Below the pieces are notes generated by a model that had not been told where the DNA came from, did no database searches, and saw only the letters and a program-made list of their open reading frames with translations. 64,000 nucleotides of DNA from Bicyclus anynana (lineage: Eukaryota; Arthropoda; Insecta; Lepidoptera; Nymphalidae), in assembly GCF_947172395.1 (NCBI RefSeq), contig NC_069109.1, positions 846,001-910,000 of the forward strand, written 5' to 3'. Below are positions 45,914-55,001 of the stretch, in pieces. Numbering within the stretch: position 1 is the first letter of the stretch; each line of letters starts with the position of its first letter. Made by a program: the position numbers and the translations under genes.

Positions 45914-48859
45914 CTGGAAAAGAAAAAGGTTATGTGTTAAGAGGATTAAGTCAAGGGTAGAATTAAAAGGATGTGACCAAGAACCTCAAACTCAGCGGGA
46001 GATGGAGCAAGCTATGTTTAGAGTATCTCTGCGTTATAGCCCAGTGGAGCGCGTGTGAGCCGTGATAGCCCAGTGAGCTCTGCCTCCGATTCCGGAGTGT
46101 GTGGGCTCGAATCCAGACCGGGGCATGCACCTGCAACTTTTCAGATATGTGCTTTTTAAGAACATAAATATCACGTGTCTCAAACGGTGACGGAAAAACA
46201 TTGTGTGGAAACCTGGTGAATGCCAGAGAATTTTCTTAATTCTGCGGAAGTCTGCCAATCCGCATTGGGCCAGCGTGGTGGACTATTTGCCTAACCCCCT
46301 TCATTCTGGGAGGAGACTCGAGCAGTGAACCGAATATGGGTTGACAATGGTGGTGACGATACAATCAGAAATGAGGAGATCCGCAGAACCAAAGTCACTG
46401 ATTAAACTCTAACTCAGCGAGTCGCGAAGTGGCAATGGGCAGGGTGCAGAGATCGAACAGTTGATGGACGTTTTGGTCCTAAAGTGCTGGAATGGTGACC
46501 TCGCACTAGAAAACGCAGTGTTAGTCGACCCGTCACCAGGTGGATTGACGGCATCAAGCGAGTCGCAGACATTCGCTGATTGCAGGCGGCTCAAGATCGT
46601 GAATTTTGGAAGTGCCTACAAAAGGCCATGTCCTGCAGTGGACGTCCATCGGTGATGATAATGAAGTTACTTAAAATTTGTGACTAGATCAGCTGGTTGA
46701 CGGTGAAGCGGTTATATGCCTATACGAGTCATTGTGATAGTTTTTACGTTTTTTATATATTGTTGATAAGTCTAACTTGCACACAACTGAATAGTTGTAT
46801 GTGTTGGTAGTGCATGCCCGAGATTCGAACGTAGCCCCCCCCCCCCCCCAATTTGTTAAAATTGAATTGCTCCCCACTTAGCTATTATTTTCAACGAATG
46901 TGTGGACTTAAGTATTTTCCCGAACATAATGCCAATGGCTGATTGATACCACTTTTTAAATCAGGAGACAAATCAGATCTTGATAATCATAGACCAACTA
47001 GCGGACACCCGCGACTTCGACCGCGTGGAATTCAGTTTTTTACAAATCCCTCGGGAACCATGCATTTTTCCGGAATAAAAACTAGCCTATGTGATAATCT
47101 TTGCTATAATATATCTCAATACCAAATTTCAGCTAATTCGGTTCAGTAGTCGAGGCGTGAAAGAGTAACAAACATTCATATCATTAAAATCATCAATTTT
47201 CGCAAATCTCGGGAAACCATGGATTTTTCGGGATACAAAGTAGCCTATGTGTTAATCCAGAGTAAAAACCATTTTCTTTCCAAATTTTAGTTAAATCGCT
47301 TCAGTAATAGCGGCGTTAAAGAGTAACAAACATACAAACATCCAAACAAACCTTCGCGTTTATCTATACTAATATTATAAAGAGGTAAAGTTTGTAAATT
47401 TGTAACAATTTTTTGAAATGAGGTAATCTTCGGAACTACTGGTCCGATTTTAAAAATTCTTTCACCAGTAGAATGCTACGTTATCGGGGAGTGCTATAGG
47501 CTATATTTTATATTTCTGTCATATATAACTACTGAGTTATCGCGGGTTTTCTCTTACAGGTCAGACCGAAAAACTTACTTATTCGCATGCGCTGTCTCAA
47601 CCATTGCGTATAACTGAAATAAATGTATGGAGGCTTTTTGAACCTTTAAAAGTTCTACAAAAAAGTCCGCGACACCATAAATCTATCTTTTATATTTTAG
47701 CAGATATAGTACCTTTAGTACTTTAATAAATTATTTAAATTTTAAACTAAGGTTTACGTCATTATTTACACAACTAAACTTAAATCCTTATCAAAATAAA
47801 TGATTTAATAATCACAAGGATATTATAGAGATAAGATTTGCCCTTTACAGTATGTTAATTAGTTATAAAGTTTCGGAGATAATACAAAATTTCTGAAAGT
47901 CGCAGAAATGCCGCTATATGACGCCCCGCGGTTTCACATTACGTGGTTCCCGTTCCCGTGTGAATATGAGGACCAAACATAGCCTATGACACTCGCAAGT
48001 AATGTAGCTTTCTATTGGTAAAAGAATTTTCCAAATCGGTCCAGTAGATCCAGAGATTACCCCCGACAACCACACAAACTTTACCTCTTTATAGTATTAG
48101 CGTAGAAGTCGCTTGGGAAATTATAGTCTTTTGGTCATTGCACCACGCACAAAAGGCTGGACCAATTTTGCTGAGGGTAGGGATACGATAGAGGTAGGGA
48201 AGGGGTAGGATAGAGGTAGGTTAGGGGTGATTTAGGGATAGGATAGGGGCAGGGAAGGGGTAGGGTACGGATAAGGTAGGGGTAGTGTAGGGTAGGGGCA
48301 AGGTAGAGGTAGGGGAAGGATATGGAATGTATAGGGTAGGGGAGGAGTAGGATAGGGGTAGGATAGGGTAAGGTAGGGTAGGGGTAGGGTACGTTTAGGG
48401 TAGGGTTAGGGTAGGGGTAAGGTAGGGATAGGGAGGGGTTAGGGTTAGCGGTAGGGTAGGAGTAAGGTAGGGTAGGGGTAGATTAGGGGTAGGGTAGGAT
48501 AGGGTATGGATAGGGTACGGGTAGGGTTAGCGGTAGGAGTAAGGTAGGGGTAGGGTAGGGTAGGGTTGGGTAGGTTTACGAGCAGGGTAAGGTAGAGGTA
48601 GAGAAGTTTACATAAATTTTTACGCGGACGAAGTCGCGGGCGTCCGCTAGTAATATTATATAATAGAAAGGATAGTAGGATTAGTAGGATAAATGTTCTA
48701 AATAGGTCAATATAAATGTTTACATATTATGGATATTTGCCCTTCTGTGAGCGAGATCCCGTCTTCATTTTTCTGCAAGGATCGGATCAGCCCCGACATG
48801 TGACCGAAAGCGAATCCACTGGATATTGAAGCTATGCTCATATAACTTACTGCAAGGAC
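44652..48859 (-). CDS. T4: Tret1-like facilitated sugar transporter, first exon not found
   Basis: Exon 2 is 48859-48724 and exon 3 is 45913-44652 (minus strand). Exon 2 codes VLAVSYMSIASISSGFAFGH; exon 3 has GDRVGRRWSF after TM2, VESPQWLASRGRF after TM6 and LPETKGKTLQEIE after TM12. It is closest to T5 and T6, including matching DNA just past the stop. The base before the exon 2 donor is T, not the usual G (ATAT|GTAAAC), giving Ser at the junction and a weaker splice site. I found no clear equivalent of the T5 micro-exon upstream; a minimal ATG-GTT-CAA|GTAAGA at 50917-50909 is a weak candidate. The 2.8 kb intron carries S1, an RTE-A tail, H2 and H1 copies and a GTAGGG array. Sugar uptake is inferred from family. 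Confidence 0.85.
45988..46665 (+). pseudogene. RTE-A tail split by an S1 SINE
   Basis: The left piece is 45988-46035 (GAGATGGAGCAAGCTATG, TTAGAGTATCTCTGCG). The right piece, 46357-46665, contains AATGAGGAGATCCGCAGAAC and ends TGGACGTCCATCGGTGATG. Many small deletions have closed the frame. S1 (46057-46350) sits between them. Confidence 0.78.
46057..46350 (+). mobile_element. S1 SINE inside the RTE-A tail
   Basis: GAGCCGTGATAGCCCAGTGA, the family body with small deletions, and a TATGGGTTGACAATGG end. Confidence 0.85.
46998..47362 (-). mobile_element. H2 Helitron in T4 intron
   Basis: CTAGCGGACACCCGCGACTT at the left and AACCTTCGCGTTTATC at the right. Two related internal modules are present. 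A forward H1-like copy abuts it at 47363. Confidence 0.78.
47363..47520 (+). mobile_element. H1-like Helitron fragment
   Basis: It starts TCTATACTAATATTATAAAG and has GGAACTACTGGTCCGATTTT. It loses similarity after the ATAGGCTATATTTTAT block, so the 3' hairpin is absent. Confidence 0.65.
47918..48108 (-). mobile_element. H1-like Helitron, degraded
   Basis: GACGCCCCGCGGTTTCAC at the left and TATAGTATTAGCGTAGA at the right. The hairpin is partly decayed. Confidence 0.65.
48165..48650 (+). repeat. GTAGGG-type array ending in an H2 3' terminus
   Basis: About 430 bp of irregular GGTAGGGTA/GGGGTAGG repeats (48165-48602), then TACGCGGACGAAGTCGCGGG and CGTCCGCTAG (48641-48650). It mirrors 19491-19690. 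The array is not the insect telomere repeat TTAGG. Confidence 0.82.
48724..48859 (-). other. T4 exon 2
   Basis: 136 nt; acceptor AATTGCAG, donor GTAAAC after a non-consensus T. It is nearly the same as T5 exon 2 (QKNEDGISLTEGQ shared). Confidence 0.87.
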
Positions 48860-48875
48860 CTGCAATTATAGACAA

Positions 48876-49588
48876 TCTATACTAATATTATAAAGCTGAA
48901 GAGTTTGTTTGAACGCGCTAATCTCAGGAACTACTGGTCCGATTTGAAAAATTCTTTCAGTGTTAGATAGCCCATTTATCGAGGAAGATTTTAGTTTTAG
49001 CAGACTCAGAAGTGATTACAACAATATTTCTTATTGTTGTAAATGATCTGAGTCTGCTAATGTCGAACAAAGGTTATATGAATATTATAACTTGGGTATC
49101 TTCAAAACAAGAGTGAATAGGCACTTTCTAGGCAAGCATATCCCATCTTAGACTGTATCTACACTTACCATCAGGTTAGATCATGGTCAAATGCGAGCCT
49201 ATCTGCATTAAAAAAAAAAAAGGTTATGATTCACAACATTCGTCAGGGCAACTTAATTAACAAACTGTAAACAAAATAAAACCCTACAATGGCAGAGAAT
49301 GATCTTGAGTGAAGTCACGCACTTGTGAACGTTGTGTATAGGGTTAAAGGATCCCTTGACTGTTAACAAACACTCCCCTTCTCCACTCAAGTCACTCTCC
49401 CCGCCTATCCCAAGTAACCCATAAAGAATTACACAACAAGAGATGTGGACGGCTCGAACGCCACGAGCACACTGAAGCCGTCCGTACCGCAAGTCGTTAC
49501 AACGCGGCGATAACAATAGGCTATATATTATCCCCGTATTCCTACGGGAACGAAAACCACGCGGGTGAAACCGCGTGGCGTCAGCTAG
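48876..49588 (+). mobile_element. H1 Helitron split by an inserted R6 block
   Basis: The 5' terminus is TCTATACTAATATTATAAAG at 48876. The 3' end is a perfect hairpin CCACGCGG-GTGAAA-CCGCGTGG (49557-49578), six bases, then CTAG (49585-49588). Between roughly 48986 and 49512 lies foreign DNA, which interrupts the block GAGGAAG|GCTATAGGCT. Confidence 0.85.
48986..49512. repeat. R6 insertion with 62-bp hairpin
   Basis: The left part (48998-49059) folds with arms TAGCAGACTCAG/CTGAGTCTGCTA and TTACAACAATA/TATTGTTGTAA. A SINE/LINE-like tail follows, ending in poly-A near 49210, and then the reverse R6 block 49225-49512 matching 236-510. Confidence 0.65.
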
Positions 49589-49608
49589 TATAGAATATAG
49601 TGCGTGTC

Positions 49609-49803
49609 GGTACTGTCCCCCTAGCCAATTGGCACGTCGATTCTTTTTCCATGATCGCTAACGCTTCGAAAACTAGAAAATTGTATGGGAATGACAGATC
49701 TTGATCACATGACCTGTCGACAGCAAATGTCATTCCCATACATCTTTCTAGTTTTCGAAGCGTTTGCGATCGTAGAAAGAGAATCGTCGTGCTACTTGGC
49801 TAC
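49609..49803. repeat. M2 long-inverted-repeat MITE
   Basis: The left arm (CTAGCCAATTGGCACGTCGA ... AACGCTTCGAAAACTAGAAA) is inverted in the right arm (TTTCTAGTTTTCGAAGCGTT ... CGTCGTGCTACTTGGCTA), around a loop of about 45 bp. Relatives are at 10050-10150 and 55913-56727. Confidence 0.82.
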
Positions 49804-49815
49804 AGGAGTAGGTGT

Positions 49816-49942
49816 GACTGGTGGGAGGCTTCGGCCGTGGCTAGTTACCACTCTACCGACAAAGGCGTACCGCCAAGCGATTTAGTTTTTCGGTACGATG
49901 TCGTGTAGAAACCAAAAGGGGTGTGGATATTTATCCTCCTCT
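49816..49942 (+). mobile_element. S2 SINE fragment
   Basis: The body only, GACTGGTGGGAGGCTTCGGC to GGGGTGTGGATATTTATCC. It is cut by the following reverse S1. Confidence 0.8.
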
Positions 49943-49950
49943 TTTTTTCG

Positions 49951-50126
49951 TCGTCATCAACCCATATTCGGCTCACTGCTGAGCTCGAGTCTCCTCTCAG
50001 AATGACAGGGTTTAGACCGATAGTCCACCACGCTGGCCCAATGCGGATTGGCAGACTTCACACACGCAGAGAATGAAGAAAAGAAAAAAAAAGAAGAGGT
50101 CATATCCACTGGGCTATAATGACTCT
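49951..50126 (-). mobile_element. S1 SINE with internal deletion
   Basis: The 3' half is present to CACACGCAGAGAATGAAGAA, followed by a purine run. It then jumps to the head (GAGGTCATATCCACTGGGCT). Confidence 0.8.
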
Positions 50127-50171
50127 TTTTTTTTTATTCTTTAATAATTCAGTTTGCTAGAGTCCAGCGAA

Positions 50172-50437
50172 TATTTTTTTTATTCTTTAAAAGTTAGCCC
50201 TTGACTACAATCTCACCTGATGGTAAGTGATGATGCAATCTAAGATGGAAGCGGGCTAACTTGTTAGGAGGAGCATGTGAAAATCCACACCCCTTTCGGT
50301 TTCTACACGACATCGTACCGGAACGCTAAATCGCTTGGCGGTACTACCGGTAACTAGCCAGACCTGGACCAATAAGAATAAGGAAACCTCAATTGGCCCA
50401 GCCGGGGATTGAATCCGGGAACCCAGGAGGCCGTCAA
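50172..50437 (-). mobile_element. S2 SINE with internal deletions
   Basis: Poly-T tail complement, TTAGCCCTTGACTACAATCT, GCTAAATCGCTTGGCGGTAC. It reaches GGAGGCCGTCAA with about 70 bp missing. Confidence 0.82.
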
Positions 50438-52260
50438 AAAAAGGTAGGCACTTTGTTATCTAATTTAGAATACTTGCCTTTGCCATAATTAAACGTTTTT
50501 TTTATCTGCATCGGTTATCACTTGTTATACTGAATTATTTTGCATAATTGTATCACGTCGGTAAAAAAGTGTACTACATAAGACTGTTGGGATCCGAATG
50601 TTAACAAATAAAACTAAATTGCTTTTCTTTTGACACCATCATAGAATATGCAGACAGTTGTGACATTAGGTATGATTGTTTAAAATTAACTTTGATTAGA
50701 TATTGGACTACATCGTGAAGTCAGGAAACATCGTGAGGAAAACTGCATACTAGAGAATTTTCTTAGATTTCTGCGTGTGTGAAGTCTGCCATTGGGTCAG
50801 CGTGAAAGGAGACTCGTGCTCAACAGTGAGCCGAAAATGGGTTGTCAATGATTTTATTGATATAAGGTATGTACCTAACTTGAGTAATTTCTGCTTAAAT
50901 GTTCTTACTTGAACCATGGTTATTTTATTCTATCGCTGTTTAAAATTTCAGTCAAAGCAGTTAAGTGGTTGTGGCGTGGAATTAACAAAATACACACATT
51001 TCGTAATAAGATAACCTACTAACGCAAATTATAAAGTAGAAATGAGTTATTTGATTTGGGTAGGTAGGTTATGAAAGATTTTGTTGTACCTAAAACATCG
51101 AATATAAAAACGATCTGGATCAGTAGCAGGGGCGTAGCAATCGCCGTATCAGCCGTATCAATGATATGGGCCCCCCGGACTATAGGGGCCCCTTACATTT
51201 GAAAACAAAAATTGATAAATGTAATCCAGAATCACACTGGTGCTTTCTGGAAAAAAACTGCCTTTGGTGTTTGAAAATGACAAAAGTAAAAAAGCAAATC
51301 TCTTTTTTTTCCATGTGGAAACATCATACATAGGTTAAAAAGTCACTGTCATATTTAATTTAAGCAAGCATTTTGTTTATATTGTAAAAAAACTAATTTA
51401 ATTTTTAAGTATACGGCGAATTGTATAATGCATCTACTTCAACATTTATTGTATACCAGCTAATGTACCTAACTATACAATTGCAAATAAATAAATTGAA
51501 TTGATTTTTTTTTTTATGAGAAATTTACTTTTTATTTGGGGCCCTATAAGTAATTTTTCAGGGCCCAAATCAAGGCACGCTTTTTTTGTTTTTTTTTTAA
51601 ATGAATTTTATTCGTTTTATAAACATTACTTTACATAGTAGGGCTGAGACCTTCTTTTAAGTGAAAACCTGTGTCAGAAGGTCTCGCTCTCGCTAGTAAT
51701 TAATATATTATTATAAGTTATAAGGAAAAAAACATATCAAAAAACATGAAGTGATAATAGGGTACATAAGTGTGTGTGAGTGCGTGCGTGCGTGTAGTTG
51801 TGTGTGAGAGTGTGTTTATGTGTGTGTTTGCGTGTGTGTGTGTGAATGTGTGGCATTCCTTACCCTTGTTTTATTTTAATTTATTTAACAATGTACGCCA
51901 TTGATCAGTAGGTAGGTACTGGCACCACAGTTAGAAGAGAGGTTCTTCATTATTATTCTTTGATTATTTTATCTACATAAAAATATATTTAACACCTACT
52001 TGTATATTTTGTGCGCCCATAGTTATCAGAAAAATTTGAATTTTTTCGTCATGTTTTGAATTGCATGACTTATCATTCGTACGAGAGTTTTTTTAACGGA
52101 CGGTTAAAAAATCGTTCAAATATAGTATGAAGTTGGAATAGTATTTATTAATGAAGATAATACTTAAATTAGCTAAACTTATTATAAAAATAAAATATAA
52201 GGAAATATAACTACAACTACAAAATTAAAATAAATTAAAATTAAAACTAATACCTAGAAA
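50438..52260. other. Intergenic DNA with microsatellite
   Basis: It holds an S1 fragment at 50716-50850 and a GGGCCCCCCGGACTATAGGGG block near 51166 with a related GGGGCCCTATAAG near 51538. A TG-rich microsatellite lies at 51768-51853. No gene is supported. Confidence 0.5.
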
Positions 52261-52400
52261 TAATTATCGAAATTTGCCGCCCTTGGTAGGGTGCCCATCA
52301 CGCAGGCAGCATTCCCGCGCTGAATTGCGATAGAAATTCTTTGCGCGAGAAAGCTGCCCGCCCGAGGGTCGCCTGTTGCCTCTCTGAGGCGTTTGCTGAT
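52261..52400 (-). pseudogene. LINE-type fragment with QRGNA-like motif
   Basis: The reverse complement of this piece matches the segment at 55370-55500 (CGACCCTCGGGCGGGCAGCT, CGCGCAAAGAATTTC). It is the same repeated ORF end in inverse orientation. Confidence 0.7.
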
Positions 52401-52488
52401 CTAATGAAGTTAAATTAAGGTCTATTTCCAACAACCAAAATTGAAATTACAATACTGCTGCAAAAAAATCATCGTGTTTTAAAAACGC

Positions 52489-52713
52489 TTTTTTTTATTC
52501 TTTACAAGTTAGCCCTTGACTACAATCTCACCTGATGGTAAGTCATGATGCAGTCTAAGATGGAAGCGGGCTAACTTGTTAGGAGGTGGATGAAAATCCA
52601 CACCCCTTTCGGTTTCTACACGGCATCCCACCGGAACGCTAAATCGCTTGGCGGTACGTCTTTGCCGGTAGGATGGTAACTAGCCACGGCCGAAAAGCCT
52701 CCCACCAGCCAAA
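52489..52713 (-). mobile_element. S2 SINE, head missing
   Basis: Poly-T, then the full body to GCCTCCCACCAGCC. The tRNA-like part is lost at the right edge. Confidence 0.85.
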
Positions 52714-52755
52714 ACATATAATATATTTGTTGTATTTAATCGCTTTTTGAACACC

Positions 52756-53065
52756 GACATAGCTCAACGAGTTGCGAAGCTAAAGCGGCAATGGGTGGCA
52801 CATAGTTTGAAGAGCCGATGGACGTTGGGGTCCCAAAGTACTGGAATGGCGACCCCGCACTACAGAACGCAGTGAAGTCGACCCTCACCAGGTGGACTGA
52901 CGACATCAAGCGAGTCGCAGACATTCGCTGGATGCAGGCGGCTCAGTATCGTGATGTTTGGAAGTGCCTACAAAAGGCCTATGTTCTGTAGTGGACGAAC
53001 ATTGGCTGATATAATGATGATGATGATGATGATGATGATAATGATGATGATGATGATGATGATTA
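52756..53065 (+). pseudogene. RTE-A LINE tail with ATG/GAT microsatellite
   Basis: It starts at ACCGACATAGCTCAACGAGT and ends TGGACGAACATTGGCTGATA, followed by an expanded GATGAT run (53013-53070). Small deletions break the frame. Confidence 0.83.
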
Positions 53066-53739
53066 ATGATGATGAACGCTTTTTTAACGTCCGTTAAAAA
53101 CACTCTTGTGCGAATGAGGGCTAAGTAGACATATTAAATCACTAGTGAACGCCTAGACTTCGTCCTCCTGAAATTCAGTTTTTCACAAATCCCAACAAAG
53201 ATTTTCCGGGACAAAAAGTAGCTTATGTGATAATCCAGAGAACAACCTATCCCTTTTCCTTTCGACAATGTGTTATTTTAACTTTCGTCATATTTTAATC
53301 AATTTAGTGGCATAGTAAGAAGTCACCCAAATTAGTGTTAATAATAATTAGTTTTAGTCTTATCATGTAACAATTACTTTTAATTTCGTGTTTTTTTTTA
53401 AATTTGGCTTTTAGTGTTTTTTTATTATCATTTTAATCTCTCATTTTTTTATTAGTTCTTTTTTTTTAATTTTTAACAATGCCAATATAAATATAAAATA
53501 CAAAACACTATTAAATTTTTTTAAAAAATAAAAACAATTTTTTATTATTATACAACTAGCGAATCAGGTCTAGGTCAAGCTTCGCTTTGACGTGTTTTGT
53601 ATATTTTGTATGTATAACATTGTTAAAAATTAAAAAAAAGGAGAAATAAATATTAGGGGAATAATATTTAAATAACAGACTTCCGTTTTTGTACTGCGTA
53701 AGTTTGGAACCCTGAAAAAATTATGAAATAAAACACAAA
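53066..53739. other. AT-rich DNA downstream of T5
   Basis: A degraded H2 piece lies at about 53140-53240 (CGCCTAGACTTCGTCC, TTTTCCGGGACAAAAAGTAG). The rest holds no recognisable feature. Confidence 0.5.
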
Positions 53740-55001
53740 TCATATTAAAGATTTATTTTGTTCATTCACAACATTCTCCACATCAAAATCCTTCGTTTTA
53801 AAATACATCTCGATCTCTTGCAGAGTCTTTCCTTTCGTTTCCGGCAACCTTAACCAGAAGTAACCCAAGCAAACGAACACAACCATTGCATTTATGAAAA
53901 ATAGACCATGGTAGCCCACTGCAGCAACCAGTATTGGCGTCACCATCATACTGGTACAAACTGTCCCTACTAATATAGGTGTAGTCAGCAAAAAACAGCA
54001 CATTTTGATTTCTAGTGGAAACAATTCACCCAACAATATGTCTATAACTGGATACGGCCCTGCGTTAGCTATAACAAAATAAAACGCAAGCAAAATAACA
54101 TTGATCCACTGAAAATACTCCTCGTCGTTCTTAAAATACAAACAAATACTCAAAATCAACAATAATACATTAGCAGTGACACCAGACGTGAATAACAGAA
54201 CACGGACAGACATTTTCTTAATCAAAACACCTGATATACATGTCCCTAATAAAACAAAACCATCAACTAGCAAAGTGTATAACAAAACGTCGGAATTCCC
54301 AGTCATTTCTTCCAATATAACAGTCGCTAGATTAGTGAATATAACTTTGCCAGCGAAGGCAAAGTACGTGTAAGCAAAACAATTTGTCAAAATCAAACCC
54401 CAGAAGTATCTCTTCTTTAAAGCATCCATAACTTTGTCAAAACCATTGTTGACTTTTGATTCAGTGGCCAAAATCTGTTTTTTAGTCTCCATTTTGATTA
54501 ATAGCCTCAATTCATTTTCACTACTCCGTTTGGTTCCATGTAGTTTTCGGAATGCCGTTTCGCACTCCTCGAATCTTCCTCTAGAGGCCAACCACTGGGG
54601 GGATTCCACAGATATATATGGAAGACTTATATGTAAGATAGCTAGCACCATTCCAAATATGGCTGAAGTTTTCCAATGTATAATAACTCCAGCAGCATGT
54701 GCTATACCAATTCCTAGCGCAGATGCAACCATTGAAATCATACTCTGATAGAATGCTCTGGTGTTGGGAGACGTATACTCAGCAGCACCAATCATGCTCA
54801 ATATTGTTAACGCACCGCCAGCTGTACCATTTAATATTCTGGACAATAGTAAAGTGATGAATCCTTTTGAGAAATACGCAAGTATCCACCCTATAAGCGT
54901 TGGTATGGAGAAGAGAATGAAACTCCATCTTCTGCCGATTCTGTCCCCGAAGAGGCCGAGGATACAGACTCCAACAACGGAGCAGAATGACATACAGGTA
55001 G
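53740..55001 (-). other. T5 exon 3 (terminal)
   Basis: Acceptor CTTTTCCAG, first bases CTACCTGTATGTC completing Ala, 1262 nt to the stop. Confidence 0.9.

Noticed and set aside
48165..48602. Interstitial telomere sequence
   Set aside because: The repeat is GTAGGG-like and irregular, unlike insect TTAGG, and is attached to a Helitron terminus.
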